NCBI RefSeq assembly: GCF_014168535.1
Contig: NZ_CP060007.1
Coordinates: 3,906,001 to 3,970,000, forward strand
Reading direction: 5' to 3'
From: Lacibacter sediminis
GTDB taxonomy: Bacteria; Bacteroidota; Bacteroidia; Chitinophagales; Chitinophagaceae
DNA: 64,000 nt
A program made the translations under genes and the position numbers. Positions 17,885-27,147 of the stretch are shown here, piece by piece; position 1 is the stretch's first letter, and each line of letters opens with the position of its first letter. The notes below the pieces were generated by a model. That model was not told the origin of the DNA, ran no database searches, and saw nothing but the letters and a program-made list of their open reading frames with translations.

Positions 17885-17937
17885 GTGTTCATTTTTATTT
17901 TTTTGGCCACATAGGATAAACGATAAAAATTATCATC
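17878..17937 (-). repeat. 60-bp intergenic block, copy A (second copy at 43201-43262)
   Basis: Both copies contain, in order on the plus strand, ttttcatgtgttc, a T-rich segment, ttttggccacatag, then taaaaattatcatc. They differ by a one-base indel and a handful of substitutions. In copy B the block is the start region of a small minus-strand gene; in copy A it precedes the broken ORF at 17695-17884. A shared promoter plus leader is the simplest reading. Confidence 0.7.
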
Positions 17938-17979
17938 GCTATTGATATAAATTAGCTCAATAATTTTTATGTTTATTGC

Positions 17980-19626
17980 ATGCCTGATAATTACCAGATC
18001 GCCGAAATGTTTTCACTCCTGAGTAAACTCATGGATATACATGGCGAAGACAGTTTTAAAGCAAAGACCTATGCCGCTGCCGCTTTTAATATTGAAAAGC
18101 TGCCGGTGCAGTTAGCTGAAGTGGAACCTGCAAAAATTTCTACCTACAAAGGCATTGGTGCCAGCACATCGAAAAAAATACTGGAGATCTTACAAACAGG
18201 CGAACTGAAAGCACTAACCGATATTATTGCCAAAACTCCTCCCGGTGTTATTGAAATGCTTTCGATCAAAGGTATCGGACCAAAGAAAATTTCCACCATC
18301 TGGAAAGAAATGGAAATTGAAAGTATTGGTGAGTTATTGTATGCCTGCGAAGAAAACCGTTTGTTGCTCTTTAAAGGCTTTGGCGAAAAAACACAGGCCA
18401 ATGTAAAAGAGTCGATCGAGTTTTTCCTGAAACATAAAGACATTCATTTGTATGCCGATGTGGAAGCATACGCCATGGCAGTTGATAAAAATCTGCGTGA
18501 GCATTGTAAACAATATCGTTTTGAACTAACGGGTGAGTTCAGACGACAGATGGAAATCATTCATCAGCTTGAATGGGTAACCACTACTCCTTTTGCGACG
18601 TTGCTGCCCATCTTCACCAACAATAATTTCGAAGTAAAGGAACAGAACGATTCATTTGTTTCAGTAAAAGGGCCGGAGAATATTGTGTTGCAATTTCATT
18701 TTGCAACTGCTGAAAATTTCGGGACAGTCTTGTTTCAAACATCGGCGGCTGAAAACTTTTTACAGGCCTGGGGCCCTGTAACAACAGTTGCCGAAGAAAA
18801 AATCTTGTTTGAAGAAAAAGGCGTTGCATTTATTCCATCGTGCCTCCGTGAAGAATTGGTGACAGGTGCAGTTCCTGATTTGATTCAAGCTTCATCGATC
18901 AAAGGAATCATTCACAGTCATAGTAACTGGAGCGATGGTGGCGAAACCATTGAAACCATGGCCCGTCATGCACAGCAAATGGGGTTTGAATATTTAGTGA
19001 TCAGCGATCACAGCAAAAGCGCCGGTTATGCTAATGGTTTAAGCGTGGAGCGGATTGAAGCGCAGCACCAATACATTGATGAACTGAACAGCAAACTCAA
19101 CGGCTTCCGTATTTTTAAAAGTATTGAAGCTGATATTTTGGGTGATGGTTCGCTGGATTATGATGATGAAACACTGGCGAGTTTTGATTTAGTGATTGCA
19201 TCGGTACACAGCAATTTAAAGATGAACGAAGAGAAGGCGATGATGCGTGTGCTGAATGCAATTGAAAATCCATACACCACCATCCTCGGCCACATGACGG
19301 GACGCCTGTTGCTAAGCCGTGCCGGTTATCCACTCGATCATAAAAAAATCATTGATGCCTGTGTGGCCAACAGTGTGGTAATAGAGCTGAATGCACACCC
19401 ACGTCGATTAGATATTGACTGGCGCTGGATACCGTATGCATTAGACAAAGGTGCTTTGATTTCCATTGACCCTGATGCACACGAACTGAGTGGTTACAAC
19501 GATATTAAGTACGGTGTACTGGCTGCACAAAAAGGCCGCTTAACCAACAGCCGTAACCTCAGCAGTTTTTCGTTACGGCAGTTTGAAGAATATATTATGG
19601 ATGTGAGGATGGAGAAAGGGATATAG
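17980..19626 (+). CDS. PolX-family protein with degenerate polymerase site and intact PHP domain
   Basis: A 548-residue homologue of bacterial DNA polymerase X. The order is helix-hairpin-helix modules (residues 1-150, with KGIGAST, KGIGPKK and KGFGEKT), a palm/fingers region (150-300) and a PHP domain (307-548). In active PolX the palm carries G-S-x-R-R and two D-x-D aspartates plus a third Asp. Here these align to GEFRR (185-189), Gln196-Leu-Glu198 and Gln238, so all three catalytic aspartates are gone. PHP ligands remain: His312-Ser-His314, Asp319, Asp343-His344, then SVHSNL, GHMTGR, LNAHPRR and DPDAHE. I infer a structure-specific exonuclease or phosphoesterase role rather than polymerisation. 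Confidence 0.88.
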   Translation: MPDNYQIAEMFSLLSKLMDIHGEDSFKAKTYAAAAFNIEKLPVQLAEVEPAKISTYKGIGASTSKKILEILQTGELKALTDIIAKTPPGVIEMLSIKGIGPKKISTIWKEMEIESIGELLYACEENRLLLFKGFGEKTQANVKESIEFFLKHKDIHLYADVEAYAMAVDKNLREHCKQYRFELTGEFRRQMEIIHQLEWVTTTPFATLLPIFTNNNFEVKEQNDSFVSVKGPENIVLQFHFATAENFGTVLFQTSAAENFLQAWGPVTTVAEEKILFEEKGVAFIPSCLREELVTGAVPDLIQASSIKGIIHSHSNWSDGGETIETMARHAQQMGFEYLVISDHSKSAGYANGLSVERIEAQHQYIDELNSKLNGFRIFKSIEADILGDGSLDYDDETLASFDLVIASVHSNLKMNEEKAMMRVLNAIENPYTTILGHMTGRLLLSRAGYPLDHKKIIDACVANSVVIELNAHPRRLDIDWRWIPYALDKGALISIDPDAHELSGYNDIKYGVLAAQKGRLTNSRNLSSFSLRQFEEYIMDVRMEKGI

Positions 19627-19662
19627 TTGCGGCAATTGAGCAACACAAAAAGCCCTAGTAAT

Positions 19663-19753
19663 ACAAGTGTTCATCATGAATGGCTCACTTGATGCTGATT
19701 GATTCTGCTCCCATTATATAGGGGAGTTAGAAAAATAAATGCAGAGCAATTGC
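19663..19753. repeat. 90-bp inverted-repeat-bounded element, left copy
   Basis: It begins acaagtgttc and ends gagcaattgc, an imperfect version of the ends of the right copy at 22600-22688. The first 72 bases align without gaps to the right copy, sharing caagtgttc, tcacttgat, attgattctgc and ggggagtt in identical spacing. It lies between polX and the restriction-modification gene. A further acaagtgt (19783) and gattgtatcgg (19806) in the following 60 bases repeat words from the right copy. Confidence 0.75.
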
Positions 19754-19895
19754 AAAAAGCAAAATAAGAAAATCTAACAGCTACAAGTGTACATTTGAGG
19801 TTTCCGATTGTATCGGAACAGCTATATTTGGCAATAAGTGACTCAGCGAAGCACCTACAGAAATAAACAAAGCCTAAATCAAAAAAGTTAATTAG

Positions 19896-22568
19896 ATGGC
19901 AAAAGCTAAAGTTAAAAACAAGTATTGCAGCCAAAATGATTTTCACAATGAAGCTGACATTGAGCAAGTATTTGTTAGAAGGCTGCTAGAAGATTTTGGA
20001 TTTTCAGATTCGGATATTAGACCAAAAAATGCATTGTCACAATTAACTGTTGGAGGAATGCGTGGAAGTGGTTATGAAAGATATAGGCCAGATTTTGCAA
20101 TTAAGCTTGGTACAAAAATAGTAACAATCATTGAAGTCAAAGCCCCAACAGAAAACCTAAAAAATCACTTTTGGCAACCAGCTGCATATACTCGCTTGAT
20201 AAATGGAGAATATAGAGGTAGCAATCCTGTTAAGTTTTTTATTCTAACAAATGGCCTTGAGTTTTGGGTATATAATTGGGATGAGAATAATCCATTCTTA
20301 AAACTTGATTTCAGTGATTTCGAAGATTCGAACACAAATTTTAAAAAGTTATCTAAATTACTCGCTAAATCTAATTTAGGAAAGAATACGGAAGGCTATT
20401 CGGGTGACATCATAAAATTTACGAAGAATAATCTTTCCGAAGTTAATCAAGCCTTTAGTTGGTGTCATCAGCATATTTATCGAAAAGATAACATAAGTCA
20501 ATCTGAGGCCTTTTCAGAATTTGTTAAGCTAATTTCTTTAAAACTCCTTTCTGATAGAAAAATAAAAGAAGAGTTTCCCGGTGTTTTAGCTGAGGATTAC
20601 TTCGAAATTCCCGCCAAAAAAGTAAAATTTTCTACCCATTGGATACAATCTCAAAAAGGCAACACTGTAAATCCTATTGACAACATCCAATTTCAACAAT
20701 TTATAAATGAAATGGAACGAGAAATTGCCAAAGGAGAACGTAAAAGGATATTTGAAAAGGAAGACCATATAAGGTTGAAGGAAGAAACAATTTTAGGCGT
20801 TGTTAAGAAACTAGAATCGATTTACCTCTTCGGCATTGATGCTGACTTGAATGGAAGACTCTTTGAAACTTTCCTAAATGCAACAATGCGAGGGAAAGAC
20901 CTAGGTCAATACTTTACACCACGAAGTGTAGTTAAACTTGGAGTTAAATTGTGCCAAATAAAAGTTCTTTCCAATAAACATGGGATAGCACATACTGACA
21001 CAATAATGGACGCTTGTTGTGGAACAGGGGGCTTTTTAATTGATGTCTTAGCTGACATGTGGAAGAAGGTTGACGAAAAAACTAATCTTTCAAATTCCGA
21101 TAAAGATTTAGTTAAGAAATCTATTGCTAATAATAATCTAATTGGAATAGATATTAGCAGTGGACCTAATCTATCAAGAGTTGCGAGACTAAATATGTAC
21201 TTACATGGAGATGGTGGAACCAGAATCTTCCATACTGATGCACTCGATAAAGAATTACTTGAATTTGATACTGACAGTAATGAATTGGTGATGGAGAAAA
21301 GGCAATTAAGATCGATACTTCAAGACCAAAACCTTGTTGATATTGTATTAACAAATCCGCCTTTTGCAAAAGTTTATGAACGAGAAACCGAAAATGAAAA
21401 ACGAATACTTGGCTCCTATGAGATTGGCAAAGGAGAAGGAGGCGTTTTAAGAAATTCAATAAAATCAAGTCTACTCTTCATTGAGCGCTACTATGACATT
21501 CTAAAACCCGGAGGAAAATTAGTGACTATCATTGATGACGGGATTCTAAGTGGTAAAGACTACGGATGGTTTCGAAATTATATCAGGTCAAGATTTTTAA
21601 TTAAGGCAGTTATATCAATGCCCGGAGATGCATTTCAGCGTTCAAAAGCAAGAGTTAAAACCTCATATTTAATCGCAGAGAAGAGGACAACAGAGCAACA
21701 AGAACAACCTCCTGTATTCATGTATCCATGCAAGTTTGTTGGTGTAGATGATTCTGCGAGACAAAGAACTCTACCTATTGATGCTATGAACCGAGAAAAA
21801 GCACGAGAAGAGATTCAGGTACTCGTGGATGAGTACGAGAAGTTTCAAAATGGTAACGGTAACTCTAAATATATTGTTGACGCTTCGAGAATTGAAGACA
21901 GAATGGATGTCAAAAACTGCCTCATGAAAATAGGACGAAGCGTTAGTTTATGGAAACGAAAAGGCTATAATATTTTTCCTATACAAGAGGTGCTTGAAGA
22001 AAAGAAGTTTTCCGATGATGATATAATTTTCACAAAGGATTGCGATGATTTTGTCACACTGCTTTTGGTTCGTTATTCAGGTTTAGCAGAGGCTGGAGAA
22101 GAAATCGTTGCATCTGATACAACATATTCGAAATTATACCGTGTTCGTAGCGGAGATTTAGTGATTTCTAACATTGCTGCTAGTTATGGAAGTATGGCTG
22201 TTGTTCCATTGGAATTAGATGGCTGTGTTGTTTCAAATGAGTACACAATACTTAGAACAAAAAAGGGATTTCATCCAAACATTGTACAAATTATTCTAAG
22301 GTCCCCCGAAATACGTTCAGACATTTTATTAGGCTCTACTGGAGCTAATAGGACAAGAATGAAGTGGGACTTAATAAAAAACATATCAATTCCATATCCT
22401 GACGGACAACTAGAAAAGAAAATACTAGGACTTATTGACAAAGCAGAAGAAGCAAAAAAACTTGCTCAGAGGACGGCAGAAGAAAGCGTATTCACCCTGG
22501 AGAATTCATTTAATCTGAATAACACGCAAGCACTTGACGTCATTGCTGCATTTAAGCCTCCAAAATAA
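19896..22568 (+). CDS. Single-chain restriction-modification protein (nuclease + N6-adenine methylase + specificity region)
   Basis: An 890-residue fusion. The N-terminus (residues 15-140) resembles the HsdR N-terminal PD-(D/E)xK nuclease: Pro65-Asp66 then Glu80-Val-Lys82 in IIEVKAP. A helical linker leads to an N6-adenine methylase of HsdM type (GQYFTPRSVV 337-346, SAM motif DACCGTGGF 372-380, catalytic NPPF 487-490). The C-terminal 240 residues look like one type I S half: a target recognition segment (LWKRKGYNIFPIQEV, YRVRSGDLVISNIA, GANRTRMKWDLIKNISIP) and a coiled coil. There is no helicase, so cutting would be type IIG-like, at or near the recognised site. Base use is visibly more AT-rich than its neighbours, and repeats flank it, suggesting horizontal acquisition. 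Confidence 0.85.
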   Translation: MAKAKVKNKYCSQNDFHNEADIEQVFVRRLLEDFGFSDSDIRPKNALSQLTVGGMRGSGYERYRPDFAIKLGTKIVTIIEVKAPTENLKNHFWQPAAYTRLINGEYRGSNPVKFFILTNGLEFWVYNWDENNPFLKLDFSDFEDSNTNFKKLSKLLAKSNLGKNTEGYSGDIIKFTKNNLSEVNQAFSWCHQHIYRKDNISQSEAFSEFVKLISLKLLSDRKIKEEFPGVLAEDYFEIPAKKVKFSTHWIQSQKGNTVNPIDNIQFQQFINEMEREIAKGERKRIFEKEDHIRLKEETILGVVKKLESIYLFGIDADLNGRLFETFLNATMRGKDLGQYFTPRSVVKLGVKLCQIKVLSNKHGIAHTDTIMDACCGTGGFLIDVLADMWKKVDEKTNLSNSDKDLVKKSIANNNLIGIDISSGPNLSRVARLNMYLHGDGGTRIFHTDALDKELLEFDTDSNELVMEKRQLRSILQDQNLVDIVLTNPPFAKVYERETENEKRILGSYEIGKGEGGVLRNSIKSSLLFIERYYDILKPGGKLVTIIDDGILSGKDYGWFRNYIRSRFLIKAVISMPGDAFQRSKARVKTSYLIAEKRTTEQQEQPPVFMYPCKFVGVDDSARQRTLPIDAMNREKAREEIQVLVDEYEKFQNGNGNSKYIVDASRIEDRMDVKNCLMKIGRSVSLWKRKGYNIFPIQEVLEEKKFSDDDIIFTKDCDDFVTLLLVRYSGLAEAGEEIVASDTTYSKLYRVRSGDLVISNIAASYGSMAVVPLELDGCVVSNEYTILRTKKGFHPNIVQIILRSPEIRSDILLGSTGANRTRMKWDLIKNISIPYPDGQLEKKILGLIDKAEEAKKLAQRTAEESVFTLENSFNLNNTQALDVIAAFKPPK

Positions 22569-22599
22569 TGCAAACTGATTTTAAATCGACCTCACCAGC

Positions 22600-22688
22600 G
22601 CAAGTGTTCCGCCTCAGCCGATCACTTGATTCTTATTGATTCTGCCCAGATTGTATCGGGGAGTTTGAAAAACAAATTGAACACTTGC
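22600..22688. repeat. 89-bp inverted-repeat-bounded element, right copy
   Basis: Perfect 10-bp ends gcaagtgttc (22600-22609) and gaacacttgc (22679-22688) bound 69 bases that are largely shared with the left copy at 19663-19753. It begins 31 bases after the restriction-modification gene. No ORF is inside. It could be a small non-autonomous transposable element, a recombination site or a duplicated regulatory region. The rest of the gap to 22880 holds nothing that I recognise. Confidence 0.75.
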
Positions 22689-22880
22689 AATAAGACAAAC
22701 AACTAGAGATGCCGTCGTTCTTCGTATCTCCACGAATCACTCATCACTATAAAATTCACCTTCCATTTATTATCTTGTTCATTCATTGCATGGCTGATGA
22801 ACAACAGCCCGTATAACGAAAGTCATAGATGGAAGTGCGACACCGGGTAGGCAAAAAATGAATCACCAAAAACAATTGCT

Positions 22881-24251
22881 ATGGGAAATTTATCTGCTGA
22901 ACCTTTACCGTGGAATAGTTACAGAAAGACAGGCTTTCGTTTTGCCTTTATTTTTTTCATTCTGTTTATTGTTTTACTCGACTGGTCTGTAAATCCTGTT
23001 TTCTCCTATGTTTACTACGAGGCAGGTCTCGCTGAATTTTTAGACGCCATCATTAACCAAACAGGAAAGAATCTGTTCCATATTTCCTACACGATCATTT
23101 CTCCGTACGACGGACAACATAACGACAGAACCTATGCCTATCTGCTTTATTTCATCATGTTAATGGCAGCACTTTTTGGAACCATCATCTGGACGGCATT
23201 GGACCGGAAACGTACCAACTATGATACGCTTTATTATTGGCTCACCACCATCATACGTTATTACCTGGCATTCACGTTATTTCTTTTTGCATTGGAGAAA
23301 TTTTTTAAACTGCAATTTCCAGACCTCGGTCTTTATCTGTTGTCAGAGCCTGTTGGAAATCTGTCGCCCATGAATTTGGCCTGGGCATTTTTCGGGTATT
23401 CGTATGGCTACAATATTTTTATGGGTATTGCCGAAAGTGCTGCCTTGCTCCTGTTGTTCCGCCGAACAATGACCTTCGGATCCATCCTCACCCTATTTAC
23501 GCTTGCCAATGTAATGGCGGTCAATTACAATTATAATGTGCATGCAAAGATGTATCCAACAGCTTTGTTTGTAATGACCTTGTTTCTTTTGATTCCTCAG
23601 CTAAACAGTTTGTTCCGGTTTTTCTTTACGGGTGAAGCAACAGCTCTTGCTGTTATTAAAGCACCGGTGTTTAAAAAACGATGGATGACTATTTCAAAAG
23701 CAGCACTCAAACTGCTGTTGATCGGTTACTTTCTGCTTTTTTCGGTTAAGGATTACATCGGCTATCAACAAAGAAAAGTTGCCAGAGAAATAAACAAAAG
23801 CCAATCTGGTTTATCCGGTGTGTATGCCGTTGAAACATTTGTGATGAATAAGGACAGCTTATCAACTGAGAACCCATTACGGTGGAACCAGTTTATACTG
23901 GGAGGTGCACGGGAGCGCATTCGTCTGAAAGCTGACAGTATCGCTTACATCGATGTGTCTGTTGATAAAAAAGAAATGTTCGTGTATGGAGACAGAAACG
24001 AGTTAGCGAAAAAAGATCAGGAAATTTGCAATGAGCTGGGTTTCCGGGAAACGATGAATGTGGATATGGATTCCATTTTCGTAGCACGACAAATAAAAAG
24101 TCGTTTTCAATTCGGTTTTATTGATTCGACTACACTTTGGTTAAAAGGGAAAATTAAAAACGATTCTGTTTTCATGACCGCCAAAAAACAAACAATTAAA
24201 CCGGAAGATTTCAGATTAATGAAGAACGGTTTTCAATGGATAACAGAATGA
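22881..24251 (+). CDS. Multi-pass membrane protein of unknown function (DoxX-like layout)
   Basis: A 456-residue protein with about eight hydrophobic helices in the first 290 residues, including FAFIFFILFIVLLDW (residues 20-35) and YYLAFTLFLFALEKFF. The helix pattern and the RYYLAFxLFxFALEKFF stretch resemble DoxX-family proteins. The last 170 residues are soluble and beta-rich, with short repeats such as LKADSIAYIDVSVDKKEMFVY. No catalytic motif is visible. It lies outside the right-hand repeat and upstream of a sulfatase. The function is unknown. Confidence 0.65.
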   Translation: MGNLSAEPLPWNSYRKTGFRFAFIFFILFIVLLDWSVNPVFSYVYYEAGLAEFLDAIINQTGKNLFHISYTIISPYDGQHNDRTYAYLLYFIMLMAALFGTIIWTALDRKRTNYDTLYYWLTTIIRYYLAFTLFLFALEKFFKLQFPDLGLYLLSEPVGNLSPMNLAWAFFGYSYGYNIFMGIAESAALLLLFRRTMTFGSILTLFTLANVMAVNYNYNVHAKMYPTALFVMTLFLLIPQLNSLFRFFFTGEATALAVIKAPVFKKRWMTISKAALKLLLIGYFLLFSVKDYIGYQQRKVAREINKSQSGLSGVYAVETFVMNKDSLSTENPLRWNQFILGGARERIRLKADSIAYIDVSVDKKEMFVYGDRNELAKKDQEICNELGFRETMNVDMDSIFVARQIKSRFQFGFIDSTTLWLKGKIKNDSVFMTAKKQTIKPEDFRLMKNGFQWITE

Positions 24252-24418
24252 CGATAGCAGCACTGCCCCAACAAGTATTTGGCGGTTTTCCGTTGGCCCG
24301 GCGTTTGGTGTAACCTACCGCCGCAGTTAAAACGTATAAAAATATATAAATCCCGGTGGCCACTTTGTGAGACCCCGGGCTTACAAAAAGGATCAAGCAT
24401 TTACTAAACTAATTGCAA

Positions 24419-26080
24419 ATGAAAATAAAAGTTACACTCCTACTTTTTTTTATCCTTCTAATTGATCATTCAGTTCTTTTTGCACAAAAAATTGAAAGAC
24501 CAAATATCCTTTGGATATCGGTTGAAGATATTAGTCCATTGCTTGAAGCATACGGGGACAAAACAGTCAAAACCCCAACGATTGATTGGTTGGCCAAAGA
24601 GGGTATCACTTTTACAAATGCGTTTGCCACGGCAGGTGTGTGTGCACCAAGCAGGAGCTCTATTATAACAGGTATGTATCCCGTTAGTATTGGCACACAT
24701 AATATGCGTACAGGTCCGCATTATGCATACAGAGAACCTGAAGAAGAGACATACAAGACTTATAGATCTTTAAAAGACATTCGTGGAAGAAATGTACCTG
24801 AGTATGCAGCAGTACCCCCGCCCCACGTGAAAGTATTTACAGAATATTTGCGGCTTGCGGGTTATTTCACCAGCAATGCTATTAAAACTGATTATCAATT
24901 CAACCCACCATTTACTGCCTGGGATGAAATTGGGAAAAATGCTCACTATAAGAACAGGGACAAGGGACAACCTTTTTTTGCAGTTTTCAACTTTGAAATC
25001 ACCCACGAATCAAAGGTATTCATGAAGAAAAAAGATCCCATGCTGGCCGATCTTCAAAACCTAAAAATTCCGTCTTACTTTCCTGATATACCGGAAGTGC
25101 GACAGGACGTAGGTCGTGTATATTCAAATATTATAGAACTGGATCAGCAGATTGGGAAACTCCTGGATGAATTAAGAAATGAAAAACTGTTGGATAAAAC
25201 AATCATTTTTTTCTGGTCTGATCATGGAGGCCCGTTGTTACGGCAAAAACGGGCGGTAGGAAATTCAGGACTCAGAGTGCCATTAATTGTTCGGCTACCG
25301 AATGGAACCATGGCTGGTACTAAAGTCAGCGAAATTGTTTCTCTTATGGATTTGGGTCCAACAACTTTATCCCTGGCAGGAATTACTCCTCCCACATATA
25401 TGCACGGGAAAGCTTTTTTGGGTCCGTTCAAAAATAAAGATCCCCATCGGTATACCTTTGGCTCAGCAGATCGATTTGATGAAGCAGCAGATATGAGTCG
25501 CTCTGTAATCGATGGCAGATTTGTCTACATCAGAAATTTCCGCCCAGAGCTCCCATTGATCTATCGCAACACATACCGTGAACAGATCGACATGACTCGA
25601 AAATTAATAGAAATGAATCAACAGGGGCAATTAACAGGAGGCGCTTTGTATATTTTTATGCCAACAAAACCGGAAGAAGAACTGTACGATTTAGCAAGTG
25701 ATCCTTATGAGATTCATAATCTTGCATACCTGCCCAATCATCAATCAAAATTAAGTGAGATGCGTAGCGCTTTAAGTGCATGGCAAGGTGAGATTGGAGA
25801 TCTTGGTTTTATACCAGAATACGACCTGGTAAATATGATGTGGCCTGGTATGATACAACCTGAAACAAAAAAAGTAGATTTTGAAAAAACAGGAAATAAA
25901 TTATTGCTTACCTGTATTACCCAAGGCGCAACGATTGGATATCAGATAGACGATGAAATAGGTAGCAAACGATGGAGAATATACAATGGCCCATTACCAA
26001 TTACATCGTATAGAAAGATTGCTGCAAGAGCTGTCAGAATAGGCTACAAAACATCTGCTATTTCTTCCTTTGAGGGATAG
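24419..26080 (+). CDS. S1-family sulfatase, secreted (sulfamidase-like)
   Basis: A 553-residue type I sulfatase with signal peptide (residues 1-22, VLFAQ). It begins RPNILWISVEDISP and has the formylglycine motif Cys75-Ala-Pro-Ser-Arg79 (GVCAPSRSS), so it needs a cysteine-type anaerobic or FGE maturase. HEITHES-like (FNFEITHES) and SDHGGP carry further metal and substrate ligands. The opening and THNMRT resemble the N-sulfoglucosamine sulfohydrolase group. The last 80 residues look like an FN3-associated or chitobiase C-terminal domain. The ATG at 24419 is preferred over TTG at 24413. It converges with the PUL and may act on the same sulfated glycan. Confidence 0.85.
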   Translation: MKIKVTLLLFFILLIDHSVLFAQKIERPNILWISVEDISPLLEAYGDKTVKTPTIDWLAKEGITFTNAFATAGVCAPSRSSIITGMYPVSIGTHNMRTGPHYAYREPEEETYKTYRSLKDIRGRNVPEYAAVPPPHVKVFTEYLRLAGYFTSNAIKTDYQFNPPFTAWDEIGKNAHYKNRDKGQPFFAVFNFEITHESKVFMKKKDPMLADLQNLKIPSYFPDIPEVRQDVGRVYSNIIELDQQIGKLLDELRNEKLLDKTIIFFWSDHGGPLLRQKRAVGNSGLRVPLIVRLPNGTMAGTKVSEIVSLMDLGPTTLSLAGITPPTYMHGKAFLGPFKNKDPHRYTFGSADRFDEAADMSRSVIDGRFVYIRNFRPELPLIYRNTYREQIDMTRKLIEMNQQGQLTGGALYIFMPTKPEEELYDLASDPYEIHNLAYLPNHQSKLSEMRSALSAWQGEIGDLGFIPEYDLVNMMWPGMIQPETKKVDFEKTGNKLLLTCITQGATIGYQIDDEIGSKRWRIYNGPLPITSYRKIAARAVRIGYKTSAISSFEG

Positions 26081-26166
26081 ACTGATGCAATCAACAAGCC
26101 GCAAGATTAAAAATATAAAAGAACATACCGGAATTCTGTAAAACCACAGCGTACAAAAAAATACAT

Positions 26167-27009
26167 CTATTCAATTTTTAATTGTTCCTTTTGTTCTATA
26201 AATCCAAGTGATTGCAAAAATTCATCAAACTTCGAAACTGTTTTCTTGTAGTATTCAAAATTTTTATAATTGAAGAATCCATGCGGCTGTCCCTCGTATA
26301 AATGAAGCTCACAACGACTGTTTACCTTTTCCATTGCTCCCTGATAATTCTTTGCTGTTTGCACGGGTATTAAATTATCGTTTGTGCCTAAAAATAAAAT
26401 CGTTGGGGGTGCACCCTTTTTTATGTTGTGCATTGGTGAAAAGGCTTGGTAAGCTTTGCCTATTCGTTCATAACCATAACCTCCAGGTCCATTATCGATC
26501 ACAGGATTAAAAAGCGCTAAAGCATTTGGAACACAGCTTATGGATAAATTGTCGGTGCTTTCATTGTAATCAACTATCAGTGCTGTTGCCGCTGCTAAAT
26601 GGCCTCCTGCCGAACCTCCCGATGCAACAATTTTTGATGTATCAATATGAAACCTGTTTGCATACTCCCTGATAAATCTGATTGCTGACTTTGCATCTTT
26701 TAACGACTCGAAAGGTGAAGTTTGATGTTTATTTCTAATCCTGTAATCAACCAAAAAACAGATCATTCCCCGTTGTGAAAAATATTTAGCCTGCGGCTCA
26801 AACTGTTTCATTGAACCCTCAACCCATCCTCCCCCAAAAAAGAAAACAATGGCCGGATATTTTTTTGCCGGATCGATATTACCCGGCTGATATACTTCCA
26901 TAAATAATTTAGTGGTATCAACTTCTTTGTACAATATTCTATCCTGAGAATTGCCGTTTGTATAAGCAGCAATTGAAATCAACAGGAGTAAAATCAGATT
27001 TCGATACAT
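26167..27009 (-). CDS. Alpha/beta hydrolase, carbohydrate-esterase-like
   Basis: A 280-residue exported esterase. Signal peptide to about residue 22 (NGNSQ). The oxyanion loop is FGGGW (58-62), the nucleophile Ser133 in GGSAGG, the acid probably Asp in GTNDNLIP and the base His in GQPHGFF. The order and the HGGGW-like loop match the BD-FAE/acetyl esterase group of alpha/beta hydrolases often found in polysaccharide loci. It follows the second TIM-barrel-like gene by 138 bases on the same strand and may remove acetyl or other acyl groups from the imported sugar. Its inclusion in the PUL transcript is likely but unproved. Confidence 0.82.
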   Translation of the reverse strand: MYRNLILLLLISIAAYTNGNSQDRILYKEVDTTKLFMEVYQPGNIDPAKKYPAIVFFFGGGWVEGSMKQFEPQAKYFSQRGMICFLVDYRIRNKHQTSPFESLKDAKSAIRFIREYANRFHIDTSKIVASGGSAGGHLAAATALIVDYNESTDNLSISCVPNALALFNPVIDNGPGGYGYERIGKAYQAFSPMHNIKKGAPPTILFLGTNDNLIPVQTAKNYQGAMEKVNSRCELHLYEGQPHGFFNYKNFEYYKKTVSKFDEFLQSLGFIEQKEQLKIE

Positions 27010-27147
27010 GATGTACTTAGTTATTAATTGGTAACATTTCTACTTTGTAATACTTAGCCAACATTAATTCGTTTGCAGCAATTTACCGGCAGATGAACCA
27101 TCCTATCAGCACGCTGATGCAAAGAGAGATAAACATAGGCTGCTGCT

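Noticed and set aside
19663-22688. The 90-bp repeats as integron attC sites
   Set aside because: They lack the GTTRRRY core and the attC pairing pattern, and no integrase is in the window.
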